Source: Pseudomonadota bacterium (GTDB lineage: Bacteria > Pseudomonadota > Gammaproteobacteria > Steroidobacterales > Steroidobacteraceae). Taken from it: DNA of 64,000 bases. How positions within the stretch are numbered: the first letter of the stretch is position 1; the number at the start of each line of letters is the position of its first letter. Position numbers and translations under genes: made by a program. The DNA is taken from positions 191,800-255,799 of the forward strand of contig JADJBE010000006.1 in NCBI GenBank assembly GCA_016703895.1, read 5' to 3'. Under the pieces are notes generated by a model. That model did not search any database. It saw nothing but the letters and a program-made list of their open reading frames with translations, and had not been told where the DNA came from. Positions 26,700 through 35,027 of this stretch are shown piece after piece.

Positions 26700-26980
26700 T
26701 GCGTCGCCCCGATATTCTTCATCCGTCCGTGTAGCCCGACCTGCTTGACGATGTCACTCGCCGTCTCCTTGTGACAATCGAGGCACAGGCTGGTCTGGCG
26801 CGATCGATCGGTGCGGTCGTGGCACAGCGAGCAGTCTTCCTCGTACTTGGCATGTGGCTGGGACACTTTGCCAGGCATCAGCAAGGTCTCGACAGTCGCG
26901 GCATGCGCGGTCGAAAGCATCAGTCCCGATGTCGAGCAAAGCATCATGACAAAAACGAAGCCTCGGTCTCTCCAGGTCAC
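26582..26980 (-). pseudogene. 5' fragment of the 21-heme cytochrome (signal peptide and three CXXCH)
   Basis: This frame supplies a signal peptide ('GFVFVMMLCSTSGLMLSTAHA') and CXXCH motifs CSLCH, CLDCH and CKACH, ending 'CKACHSEHPG' before it runs into low-complexity, out-of-frame sequence. In related cytochromes 'CHSEHxG' is followed by 'ADIVKxDRATFDH', which is found here in the other frame. A shift of -1 (or one missing base) within CCGGGCG around 26670-26674 restores the full protein. Start is GTG 26980 or ATG 26947; neither has a clear ribosome binding site. Base loss in the genome, a sequencing error and programmed frameshifting are all possible. Confidence 0.7.
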
Positions 26981-27000
26981 ACTTGCGAAATCCAGCTCAA

Positions 27001-27888
27001 TCAATAAACGTGTACAGAGATGACGTGCACGATGCCCGCCACTAACAACAAAAAGAACAGCGGCAGATGCAGCATGTGCCACAGTGAGAACAACTTCTCA
27101 TACGATTCGAATTCTGCCACCTGCCGAGTTGCCTGCAAGCGGCGACGGATGTACTGCTTAACGGCTAGCGCAAACTGGGTGTTTTGCCTGGCGAGCACGG
27201 GATTCGTTGCGGCAGCGGCGCGCAGTTCGTTGGTTGCGATTCGCGTCAGGGCCCAACGCTGCAATAGCATCACGCCAGTCACATAGACGGGGCGCGTAAA
27301 CAGACGCAGCACCCCTCGCTTCTGCTTGAGCATCCGCGCCTCGGCGGCATCCAGCCGCGTCAGCAGGTCGGGGATGAAGCGCGATCCAGCCACCTTCGAC
27401 TTGAGCTCTTCCGCTTGCACTTGCATCTCGGCGCGCGATGCCTTGCGGCCATATAGACCGAAGTGTATGCGCGTGTAGAAATAACGTCCGATGATGCCAC
27501 TGCCTGACACGATCAGCATCGCGAACAGGGCAGCGTTGCTGTTAGTGGCGCCAAGCGAAAAGTTGGAGTGATAAAGCACAAACAACGGCCCGATAATGCC
27601 GAGTACCATATGCGCCTGAAACCACAGCTTGACTGTGCCGATGACTTTGAGCCAGCGAAAGCGCTTGCGCGCCGGATACAGCAGCAGCAACAACATGCCG
27701 CTGCCGCCGATGATGCCGAGCGCATAACCGATGCCGCTTTCCGGGGTGATGAAGCGTTCGGTGGGCGAGACGTACCCGACGTAGAGCAGGATCGCGGCGA
27801 CCAGAAAGCCGACACGCGCCGGCGTAATCCATTTGCGCTGTGTTCTGCCGTCTGAGGGGTTTGGTGTTGTCGATGTTGCCGCCAGCAA
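27001..27888 (-). CDS. b-type-cytochrome-like integral membrane protein
   Basis: A 295-residue protein with about six membrane helices. Histidines placed within or near helices in 'LWFQAHMVLGIIGPLFVLYHSNF' and in 'LFSLWHMLHLPLFFLLLVAGIVHVISVHVY' are suited to bind heme b, as in cytochrome b561/ferric-reductase-like proteins. A charged cytosolic loop of about 80 residues separates the two halves. Likely role: oxidise quinol (or reduce quinone) in the inner membrane and exchange electrons with the periplasmic cytochrome encoded next. The start given is TTG 27888; a more natural-looking N-terminus of about 45 residues (from ATG 28013) lies in the -1-related frame upstream, so a second frameshift is possible. 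Function is inferred from histidine placement and context. Confidence 0.7.
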   Translation of the reverse strand: MLAATSTTPNPSDGRTQRKWITPARVGFLVAAILLYVGYVSPTERFITPESGIGYALGIIGGSGMLLLLLYPARKRFRWLKVIGTVKLWFQAHMVLGIIGPLFVLYHSNFSLGATNSNAALFAMLIVSGSGIIGRYFYTRIHFGLYGRKASRAEMQVQAEELKSKVAGSRFIPDLLTRLDAAEARMLKQKRGVLRLFTRPVYVTGVMLLQRWALTRIATNELRAAAATNPVLARQNTQFALAVKQYIRRRLQATRQVAEFESYEKLFSLWHMLHLPLFFLLLVAGIVHVISVHVY

Positions 27889-28031
27889 GCGCTGGCGAGT
27901 GTTCGCGCGGCTGGTTCGGCTGACGGCTCTTTGGGCCGCACGACTCTTGCAGGCGTAGCGACTCGTTGCGCGTGCTCGGCGACAGACATCATATTTTTGG
28001 CGACTTTAGGCATAGGGGTCAGGCGCCGGGC

Positions 28032-29372
28032 TCAGCTGATTTCCTTCGAAATCACCAGTTGTAAGGCACCGGACGTGTGCGGGTCGAGCGCTGCGCTCAC
28101 CGCTTGCAAATCGCCAGGTTGCGCCGCGGCATCGCCGCGGCGTGAGATGCGTGCCTCGACGATGACATTGCGAAAGTCCGACAGCTTGCGCGTTGGGATC
28201 ATGGCCGAGCTGTCGTCGAGCACAAACTTCATTGGCCACTTGTCTGTCTTGGTGCGCCAAACGGCGAGTGGTGGCCCGCCTTCGCCCGCGGGTTTCGCGA
28301 ACACAAACAATACCGAGCCCGGTGAAACGCTCTTGCGCCAGCGGTCGTCCAGTGAAATTTCGCCACGCAACGTGACAGTTTTTGCCGCACTCGGCGGCAT
28401 CTCTGACAGTGCCGCACTGACAGTCTGCAGCGGCAGAGCAGGTGCACCGGTCTCGCCGAGCGCAGTGCGCGCCTCGGCAATATTAGCGCTGATGAGCTTC
28501 GCGTCGGACGACTCGGGCGGCAGGATACTGGCGAGCCGCTGCCAGGTGGCGAGCGCGCCGCGATAATCCTGTTGCTCTGTTTGGTAGCTGCCGCGTAGCC
28601 ACAAGGCCTTCGGATGGCGCGAATCGAGTTTCAATGCTTCGGCGATGAAGCGCGCGCTTTGATCGTCGAGTGCGCCGCTGTTTGCACCGTGCGCATCCGC
28701 ATAGTCCGCCCACAGGTCCGCACTCATCGCGTCAGTCTTGGCGAGCTTTGCAAACAGCTCCAGCGCCTCGGGGAACTGACGCTGACGACGTAGGGTTTCC
28801 GCCAGCAGAACCATCGCACTCGAGTCCTTGGGATTGTTCTCGACGCGCGCGCGCAACGCCGCGAGGTCTTCCGTATTGTTTCGCACGACCGACGGCATGG
28901 CCGCGCCACCCGCATTGGTCGCAGCGGTCATCGCCTCGTCGGGCGGGTCGACCGTTTCGCCGGACTCGACTCGCTCGGCACGCTGCGACGCTGTCTGCGC
29001 ATCGGCCGTGCGGCCGGCAAATTCGTAGGACTGCGCCAGCAGGCGCCAGCCGCTAGCGTCACTGGGGTTTTGTGTGAGTTTGGCTTCCAATCGAGCCGTC
29101 GCAGCACCAAGATCCGTTGAGGCGTCGCCGGGTTGCAAGGGCCGAGCTCCCGGATGCGCGCCATCGTTGGCCGCGCTTATGGCCGTACCCGGACTGCCAA
29201 GCATTGACGGTGAGCCGATCAGTGAGTAGACGCCGAGCGCTGCCAGTGGAATCAATATTGTGCCGCCGAGCGCCATTGCCAGCGTGCTGCCTGTCAGCTT
29301 GGCCGGCTCACCGCTGCGGCGCAGCCAGACCATCGGGACTACGATCACAGCGGTGGCAGCAACTACCATCAC
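28032..29372 (-). CDS. CcmI/CycH-like c-type cytochrome biogenesis TPR protein
   Basis: A 446-residue protein with two N-terminal membrane segments ('VAATAVIVVPMVWLRR', 'MALGGTILIPLAALGVYSLIG'), TPR repeats in the middle ('ASGWRLLAQSYEFAGRTADAQTASQRA', 'SSAMVLLAETLRRQRQFPEALELF') and a C-terminal domain typical of CcmI: 'SVLFVFAKPAGEGGPPLAVWR', 'MKFVLDDSSAMIPTRKLSDF' and 'ARISRRGDAAAQPGDL'. CcmI binds apocytochromes and delivers them to the CcmF/H heme ligase in the periplasm. No other ccm gene is nearby, so this is probably a copy tied to the heme-rich cytochromes encoded downstream. The start codon is GTG 29372; upstream sequence has a stop close by. Confidence 0.8.
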   Translation of the reverse strand: MMVVAATAVIVVPMVWLRRSGEPAKLTGSTLAMALGGTILIPLAALGVYSLIGSPSMLGSPGTAISAANDGAHPGARPLQPGDASTDLGAATARLEAKLTQNPSDASGWRLLAQSYEFAGRTADAQTASQRAERVESGETVDPPDEAMTAATNAGGAAMPSVVRNNTEDLAALRARVENNPKDSSAMVLLAETLRRQRQFPEALELFAKLAKTDAMSADLWADYADAHGANSGALDDQSARFIAEALKLDSRHPKALWLRGSYQTEQQDYRGALATWQRLASILPPESSDAKLISANIAEARTALGETGAPALPLQTVSAALSEMPPSAAKTVTLRGEISLDDRWRKSVSPGSVLFVFAKPAGEGGPPLAVWRTKTDKWPMKFVLDDSSAMIPTRKLSDFRNVIVEARISRRGDAAAQPGDLQAVSAALDPHTSGALQLVISKEIS

Positions 29373-29594
29373 GGTCGCAATCGTCCAAACATCGCTACGC
29401 TCATAAATTTAACATCCGTTGGCGTCGCGATTCAGCGACAGCAAGGCACTGAATTTGAGACTATTTTCGCACTCGCATACGCTTGACTGACAGTAGCAGT
29501 TCGCAAGTCCGGCGATTGCCCATTTTAGTGCTCCAAATCACAACCTAGCCTATCGGTACTGCGTACTGAACCTGTCTTCGATTACGGTTAAACA
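29373..29594. promoter_or_regulatory. Divergent intergenic region of the electron-transfer locus
   Basis: A 222-bp, comparatively AT-rich gap between the ccmI-like operon (minus) and the ferredoxin/FAD oxidoreductase gene (plus). It must hold both promoters. I cannot assign -35/-10 pairs or an operator with confidence. Confidence 0.4.
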
Positions 29595-30914
29595 GTGTCT
29601 AACTTCTGGCTCTATTGCATCTATCTGGTACCGCTGGGCCTTGTCTGGCTATGGTACGCGCGTCGTCACCAACATGACGAACGTCGCAGCGTTGCGACGT
29701 TGGCGGAAGCGCGCGAGGCTGGACTAACAGAGCCGGTGTCGCTGCACCCCATCATCGATGCTAATCGCTGTCTCGGCTGCGGCGCTTGCGTCACGGCCTG
29801 CCCAGAGCAACCTGACCATCATGTGTTAGGGCTCATTGGTGGTAAGGCGCAGCTCATCGGTGCCACGGACTGCATCGGGCATGGCGCGTGCAAGATCGCG
29901 TGTCCAACCGACGCAATCAGTTTGGTCTTCGGCAGCGAGACTCGTGGCGTCACGATTCCTTTGTTGTCGCCGGAATTCGAAACGACTGTAGCGGGCATCT
30001 TTGTTGCGGGTGAGCTGGGTGGAATGGGACTCATTCGCAACGCATTGACGCAGGGACGGCAGGCGATCGAAGCCATTCACAGCAAGCTTGGGCCAACGCG
30101 CGGCAAGGAAATCGTAGATGTTGCTATCGTGGGCGCGGGTCCCGCCGGGTTCGGTGCCGCCATCACCGCAACTTCTCTCAAGATGAGTTTTGTGTGTATC
30201 GAACAGGAATCGTTAGGTGGCTGCGTGTTTCAATATCCGCGTGGCAAGGTCGTCATGACCTCGCCCGCCGAGTTGCCACTGCTCGGCAAGATCCAGTTCA
30301 CCACCGCTTCCAAAGAGCAGCTGCTGGCATTTTGGCAGGCGGCTGAGCGCAAAGTCGGTCTGAAGATGAATTATCAGGAGCGGGTCATCAGTGTCACAGC
30401 GACGCCGCAGGGTAGTTTTGCCATCAAGACCTCGAAGGGCGACTACGAAGCGCAAAACGTGTTGCTGACGATCGGTCGGCGAGGCACGCCACGCAAGTTA
30501 GGCGTACCCGGTGAAGAGCTGGCCAAGGTGGTTTATCGGATGATTGATCCGGAGCAGTACGCCGGCCAAGAGGTGATGGTTGTAGGCGGTGGCGACAGCG
30601 CGCTCGAGGCCGCGGCCAGCATCGCCGAGACGGGTACGGCGCGGGTCGTGTTGTCCTATCGCAGCGAGGCATTTGGGCGCGCTAAGCAAAAGAACCGACA
30701 ACGTTTGAAGCAGGGCGAAGACCAAGGACGCATCCGCGTACTGCTCAAGTCGCAGGTAAAGCAGATCGAGCCCGAATCGGTAACGCTCGAGTATGAGGGT
30801 AAGCTGGTGCGAATTCGCAACGACGCGGTCATCATCAATGCCGGTGGTGTACTACCGAACGATTTTCTGAAGTCCATGGGTATTCAAGTGGAAACCAAAT
30901 ATGGCACGGCGTAA
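29595..30914 (+). CDS. Membrane-anchored 4Fe-4S ferredoxin / FAD-NAD(P)-binding oxidoreductase
   Basis: A 439-residue fusion starting at GTG 29595: one N-terminal membrane segment (residues 3-20), a two-cluster ferredoxin module, then a thioredoxin-reductase-like flavoprotein. The first cluster has a full CLGCGACVTACP motif. The second reads CIGHGACKIACP, with His in place of the second Cys. The flavin part has 'DVAIVGAGPAGFGAAI' (FAD) and 'EVMVVGGGDSALEAA' (NAD(P)H). A 'GIFVAGELGGMGLIRNAL' segment, usually at the C-terminus of such flavoproteins, sits between ferredoxin and FAD domains. Likely role: move electrons between NAD(P)H and a membrane or cytochrome partner. It is divergent from the cytochrome operon and overlaps the ankyrin gene by 14 bp. 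Confidence 0.85.
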   Translation: MSNFWLYCIYLVPLGLVWLWYARRHQHDERRSVATLAEAREAGLTEPVSLHPIIDANRCLGCGACVTACPEQPDHHVLGLIGGKAQLIGATDCIGHGACKIACPTDAISLVFGSETRGVTIPLLSPEFETTVAGIFVAGELGGMGLIRNALTQGRQAIEAIHSKLGPTRGKEIVDVAIVGAGPAGFGAAITATSLKMSFVCIEQESLGGCVFQYPRGKVVMTSPAELPLLGKIQFTTASKEQLLAFWQAAERKVGLKMNYQERVISVTATPQGSFAIKTSKGDYEAQNVLLTIGRRGTPRKLGVPGEELAKVVYRMIDPEQYAGQEVMVVGGGDSALEAAASIAETGTARVVLSYRSEAFGRAKQKNRQRLKQGEDQGRIRVLLKSQVKQIEPESVTLEYEGKLVRIRNDAVIINAGGVLPNDFLKSMGIQVETKYGTA

Positions 30915-32877
30915 GCGCGTCGCTCAGCAATGGCGAACGCCGATGCCGCTATTGTTGTTGATCATCGTCAGCATGGCTTGTGCCACGGTTGTCCATGCGG
31001 CGAACGACATTGAGGCTGCGCGCCTCGCAATCCGTACCAAACAATTTGCCGCCGCCGTGCGTTCATTAGAGCCGCTCGCTACCGGCGGCACGGCTGAGGC
31101 CCAGTATCTGTTAGGGCTCGCGCAGCAAGCAGGCCTCGGCACAGCGGAGGATTCAGCTGCGGCGGAGCGATCTCTGCGCGCAGCGGCGGGCCAGCAACAT
31201 GCGGCCGCCGCCTACGCGCTGGCTGGCTTGCTAGCGACGCGCGATCCGCCGCAACGTGCTGAAGCAATGGAATGGGTCGAGCGCGCCGCCGCACTCGGCT
31301 ATCCGGCCGCGACAGAGTCGCAGCGTACGGATACCTTGCCGCTCGCGGTTGAACGGCCGGGCACGACCTCGGAATTGACGCTGCGGCGCGCATTCGCATT
31401 CTTTGCAGCGCGCACCGACGATGCGGCGAACCTCGAGCGTGTCGGGCTCGCTGAGGTGCTCGGTGCGACTGACGAGTTTGGTCGCTCGTTGCTGTCGGTT
31501 GCGGCTGAATACGGCTCCATGACGGTGCTCGAGAAGTTAGTTGCAGAGAAGGTCGACATTAACGCGGTTGATCGGTTCGGGATCACGGCATTGATGCTGG
31601 CCGCGACGCAGTCCAAGTCCGAGACGACCGCCGCATTGCTGCGCGCTGGCGCAAAGATCGACCTCGTCGATCGCGCAGGACGCACGGCACTGATGCATGC
31701 TGCCTGGGCTGACCAGGCCGCGCAGATCGATGCCTTGGCCCAGGCAAGCGCGTCGCTCAATCTCGCTGACGCCCGCGGTTGGACCGCGCTCGATGTGGCC
31801 ATCCAGCGCGAGCGTGCGCAGGCAGCCGAACGGCTGCGAGCCCTCGGCGCTGTTGCCAAACTGGGCCCGGCGCCGCAGGCACGCTCCGCCGGTGGCATGG
31901 ATCCGGCGCGCACCGGCGTGCTCTATCAAGGTTGGGCACCGCTGTTAGTGGCTGTCAGTCGCGACGATCTCGAGACCATCAAGCGGCTGCGCGCGGCCGG
32001 TTCTGGGGTCAATTTGACAACGCCACAGGGCGACTCGGCCGTGCATGTTGCAATCGAATCCGGTGCGCTCGCGGCCTTGCGTGAATTGTTAGTGAATGGC
32101 GCTGATGTCAATAGCAAGAACAAGGGCTCGGAAACGCCGTTGATGGTTGCCGCAAGGCGCGATGATCTGGACGCGGTCCGCCTTATTCTGGACAAGTATC
32201 CCGATGCGGCGGGGCTCACCAGCGCGTTCGTCGCAGCCGCGCAGCGCGAGCATGGCGGCATGTTGACAGCGCTCTTTGCTGCTGGCGCGACCGCTAATGC
32301 CGTTGATGCAGGCAAAGTGCCGGTGCTCACACTCGCGGCTCGTGCTGCCAATGTCGACAACGTCGCCGCGCTGCTCGCAGCCGGCGCTAGAGCAGATGCG
32401 GCGGATCCGCGGGGCCGCACTGCATTGTGGTATGCAGCTGCCGGTGGATTGACAAGCATCATCGATCGGCTGTTACAGTCGCGCGCTACCGTTGACGCCG
32501 CCGACGCTGAGGGTATTACGCCATTGATTTCCGCCGCGGCCCGCGGACACACCAAAGTCGTCGCTCAATTGCTGGCGGCTGGTGCATCCGCCAAGAAAAC
32601 GACCAAGGCCGGGGACACTGCGCTGCTGGCGGCGGCGAGTGCGGGGCAGGCCGGTGCGGTCGAGTTGCTACTGCGTGATCGGGGGCTAATCGACAAGGCT
32701 AACGAGTTTGGCGATACGCCCTTGATCGCGGCCAGTCGTGGGGGCTTTGCCGACGTGTGTACGCTGCTGCTGCGAGCCGGCGCCAATATCCGCTTGCGCA
32801 ACAAGGACCGTTCGTCGGCGAGTGACGTCGCCGAATGGCGCGGGTTCAACGCGCTCGCCAAGCTTGTCGGTGGTTAA
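30901..32877 (+). CDS. Secreted Sel1/ankyrin-repeat protein
   Basis: A 658-residue protein with a signal peptide ending 'TVVHAAND', a Sel1/TPR-like stretch (residues about 30-130, 'AEAQYLLGLAQQAGLGTAEDSAAAERSL') and about a dozen ankyrin repeats from residue 190 on ('FGITALMLAATQSKSETTAALLRAGAKIDL', 'KGSETPLMVAARRDDLDAVRLIL'). It is presumably periplasmic and makes protein-protein contacts. The start overlaps the oxidoreductase gene by 14 bp, so the two are co-translated. It may be a scaffold for the electron-transfer proteins; there is no enzyme motif. Confidence 0.85.
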   Translation: MARRKRVAQQWRTPMPLLLLIIVSMACATVVHAANDIEAARLAIRTKQFAAAVRSLEPLATGGTAEAQYLLGLAQQAGLGTAEDSAAAERSLRAAAGQQHAAAAYALAGLLATRDPPQRAEAMEWVERAAALGYPAATESQRTDTLPLAVERPGTTSELTLRRAFAFFAARTDDAANLERVGLAEVLGATDEFGRSLLSVAAEYGSMTVLEKLVAEKVDINAVDRFGITALMLAATQSKSETTAALLRAGAKIDLVDRAGRTALMHAAWADQAAQIDALAQASASLNLADARGWTALDVAIQRERAQAAERLRALGAVAKLGPAPQARSAGGMDPARTGVLYQGWAPLLVAVSRDDLETIKRLRAAGSGVNLTTPQGDSAVHVAIESGALAALRELLVNGADVNSKNKGSETPLMVAARRDDLDAVRLILDKYPDAAGLTSAFVAAAQREHGGMLTALFAAGATANAVDAGKVPVLTLAARAANVDNVAALLAAGARADAADPRGRTALWYAAAGGLTSIIDRLLQSRATVDAADAEGITPLISAAARGHTKVVAQLLAAGASAKKTTKAGDTALLAAASAGQAGAVELLLRDRGLIDKANEFGDTPLIAASRGGFADVCTLLLRAGANIRLRNKDRSSASDVAEWRGFNALAKLVGG

Positions 32878-33091
32878 GCTCACACGCTACGACAATACCG
32901 AGACGTGACCGCGTGTGATCGCGTAGGCGATCGTTCAACGCCGATACACCTCGAAACATGCCCGACTTTAGTCAATTGCCGCCGCGATTCGCTCTCCGGG
33001 CAGCCCACAGCCTATTTCCAGCAGAGGGCTTTGCCCAACTGCTCCAGTTTGTGCGCGCCGTCCATGCGTACCATCGAATTCTTGTGCTACG

Positions 33092-33125
33092 ATCATTAAA
33101 TTAAACGATTCAATGATTATTTAAT
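33092..33125. promoter_or_regulatory. AT-rich inverted repeat upstream of sahR-like gene
   Basis: ATTAAAT at 33095-33101 and ATTTAAT at 33119-33125 form an inverted repeat with a further internal ATTCAATGAT. It ends three bases before the ATG of the ArsR-type regulator, leaving no room for a Shine-Dalgarno sequence. It is a likely autoregulatory operator and may also mean a leaderless transcript. The rest of the 250-bp gap after the ankyrin gene (32878-33091) shows nothing I can assign. Confidence 0.45.
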
Positions 33126-33127
33126 GT

Positions 33128-34075
33128 ATGGCCGACCTGAACGAACTCGCGTGCTGGATGCGTGCCGCTGGCGATCCCGGCCGTCTGCGTATCCTGGCAA
33201 TCTGCAGCGAAAAGCCAGCGAATGTCGCTGAAATAGCACGAATTCTCGCGCAAAGTGCGCCGCTCACCAGTCATCATCTTAAAGCGCTCCTGACGGCGGG
33301 CTTGCTGCAAAAGCAGCGCCGAGGACGGCGCGTTGAGTACTTCACTCCTTCGAGGGGCGCCGCTTCGGACTGGATCCGGGGGCTCTTCCGCCACGTGGAT
33401 TCGAGCGAATCAGTCTGGCAGGGTGATCGCGAATCCTTGGCCCGGCTGACTTCCCACTCAGTCTTCAAGCGGAACGGCTCAGCAGACTTCTCGCGCATCG
33501 ATCGCGCGCTCCTGACCTTGGTACGAGGGGCGTCGCTGGAACCAGGCGGCACCGCCAGCCGGCCCGGCTTGCGATCGCGGTGGTCACGTCTGCTGATCAG
33601 TACGTCGCGCAAGGCGATGGTGCTCGGCGGCTCCGACCTGGCTGATTCAATCGACGTGATGGTCGATAGTGCGGCCGACGCGGTCGCGCTACGCACGGCT
33701 CTCGCGAGTGCCGGGCTCGTCGACAGCCGCGTCGCGACGCGCCGTTCGCTCGATGCCGATTCGCGATTTCCAGCGCTGCTGCTCGACGCGCTCGATTTGG
33801 TCGGGAGCGCGGGCAACGGCGTTGCCGCCGAACGTCTCGTAGAGCGCTTGGTTGCTTGCGCGCCCCATCTCATGCGCGGCGCACAGCTTTGGGTGTTCGT
33901 CGACTACGACTTGCTCGATGCCGGCGGTGCTCGCGAGCATCCGCTGCTGCGCCTGCGTCGCCTGCTGTCCGAGCAGGGCTTTACCTGTGACCAGTTGCAG
34001 CCGATCGAGGCCGACGGCCGCCACATCCTGGCGGCAAGCGCGACGTTTCGTGCCGCAGCGACGCAAGTCGCCTGA
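33128..34075 (+). CDS. SahR-like ArsR regulator with degenerate methyltransferase domain
   Basis: A 315-residue protein. Residues 1-75 are an ArsR winged helix ('DPGRLRILAICSEKPANVAEIARILAQSAPLTSHHLKALLTAGLLQKQRRGRRVEYF'). The remainder has the layout of a class I methyltransferase, but where a glycine-rich SAM loop is expected it reads 'KAMVLGGSDLADSIDVMV', and I see no intact GxGxG. ArsR-methyltransferase fusions of this type next to methionine-cycle genes match SahR, a regulator reported to sense S-adenosylhomocysteine in Proteobacteria. Here metF follows after 43 bp and metH next, which supports this. Likely role: repress metF-metH according to SAH level. Confidence 0.75.
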   Translation: MADLNELACWMRAAGDPGRLRILAICSEKPANVAEIARILAQSAPLTSHHLKALLTAGLLQKQRRGRRVEYFTPSRGAASDWIRGLFRHVDSSESVWQGDRESLARLTSHSVFKRNGSADFSRIDRALLTLVRGASLEPGGTASRPGLRSRWSRLLISTSRKAMVLGGSDLADSIDVMVDSAADAVALRTALASAGLVDSRVATRRSLDADSRFPALLLDALDLVGSAGNGVAAERLVERLVACAPHLMRGAQLWVFVDYDLLDAGGAREHPLLRLRRLLSEQGFTCDQLQPIEADGRHILAASATFRAAATQVA

Positions 34076-34118
34076 CCAGCAAGCCACTAACAAGATACTG
34101 CAACGAGAGCCAGCCACC

Positions 34119-35027
34119 ATGAACGCCGCAACACAACCTGTTCAGGTCTCATTCGAATTTTTTCCGCCGGCTGACGCCGCGATGGAAGCCACGCTGTGGC
34201 AGTCGGTGCAGCGGCTGGCGCCGTTGGCGCCGCGGTTTGTGTCGGTTACCTACGGTGCGGATGGTTCGACGCGGGAACGCACGCACAATGTGGTGTCGCG
34301 CGTGCAGCGTGAAACCCGGTTGACGGGTGCACCGCATTTGACCTGTGTCGGCGCGCCGCGCGAGCAGATCCTGGCCATTGCGCGCGAATACTGGGCTGAG
34401 GGTATTCGGCACATCGTGGCCTTGCGCGGCGACCCGCCAAAGGGATCGCAGGGCTACCAACCCCATCCCGGCGGGTTTGCCTACGCTGCCGATCTGGTCG
34501 CGGCGCTGCGCTCGGTGGCTGATTTCGATATCTCGGTCGCGGCGTATCCCGAGACCCACCCGGAAGCGTCGTCGAGCGATGCGGACTTTGACAATCTCAA
34601 ACGCAAGCTCGACGCGGGCGCCACGCGCGCCATCACGCAGTTCTTCTACGACACCGACGCGTACCTGCGTTTTCGAGATCGTGCTGCAGCAGCAGGGATC
34701 ACCGCCAGCATCGTGCCCGGCATTCTGCCGATCACCCGCTTTCCGCAGGTGCTGCGTTTTGCGGCAATGTGTGGCGCGTCGGTGCCGGACTGGTTGCACG
34801 AGCGCTTCGCGGGGCTCGACGACGATCCGGACACGCGTCGCTTGATCGCGGCGAATGTCGCGATCGAACAAGTGTCGCGGTTGCGTCGCCACGGCGTGTC
34901 GGAGTTTCATTTCTACACGCTCAATCGGGCCGAGCTGACCTACGCTATCTGCCACGCCATCGGTGCGCGCGCGGCAACTGCGGTCTCATCGGCGAGCCAG
35001 AACAATCAACCTGGAACAAAAGCATGA
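34119..35027 (+). CDS. metF: 5,10-methylenetetrahydrofolate reductase
   Basis: A 302-residue FAD-dependent TIM-barrel enzyme that reduces methylene-THF to methyl-THF for methionine synthesis. Markers: 'VSFEFFPPADAAMEATLW' with the catalytic-type glutamate, 'FVSVTYGADGSTRERT', 'HLTCVGAPREQILAIA', 'IVALRGDPPKG' and 'DAGATRAITQFFYD'. The ATG at 34119 gives the family length; the open frame upstream lies inside the regulator gene. It overlaps metH by four bases (ATGA). Confidence 0.95.
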   Translation: MNAATQPVQVSFEFFPPADAAMEATLWQSVQRLAPLAPRFVSVTYGADGSTRERTHNVVSRVQRETRLTGAPHLTCVGAPREQILAIAREYWAEGIRHIVALRGDPPKGSQGYQPHPGGFAYAADLVAALRSVADFDISVAAYPETHPEASSSDADFDNLKRKLDAGATRAITQFFYDTDAYLRFRDRAAAAGITASIVPGILPITRFPQVLRFAAMCGASVPDWLHERFAGLDDDPDTRRLIAANVAIEQVSRLRRHGVSEFHFYTLNRAELTYAICHAIGARAATAVSSASQNNQPGTKA

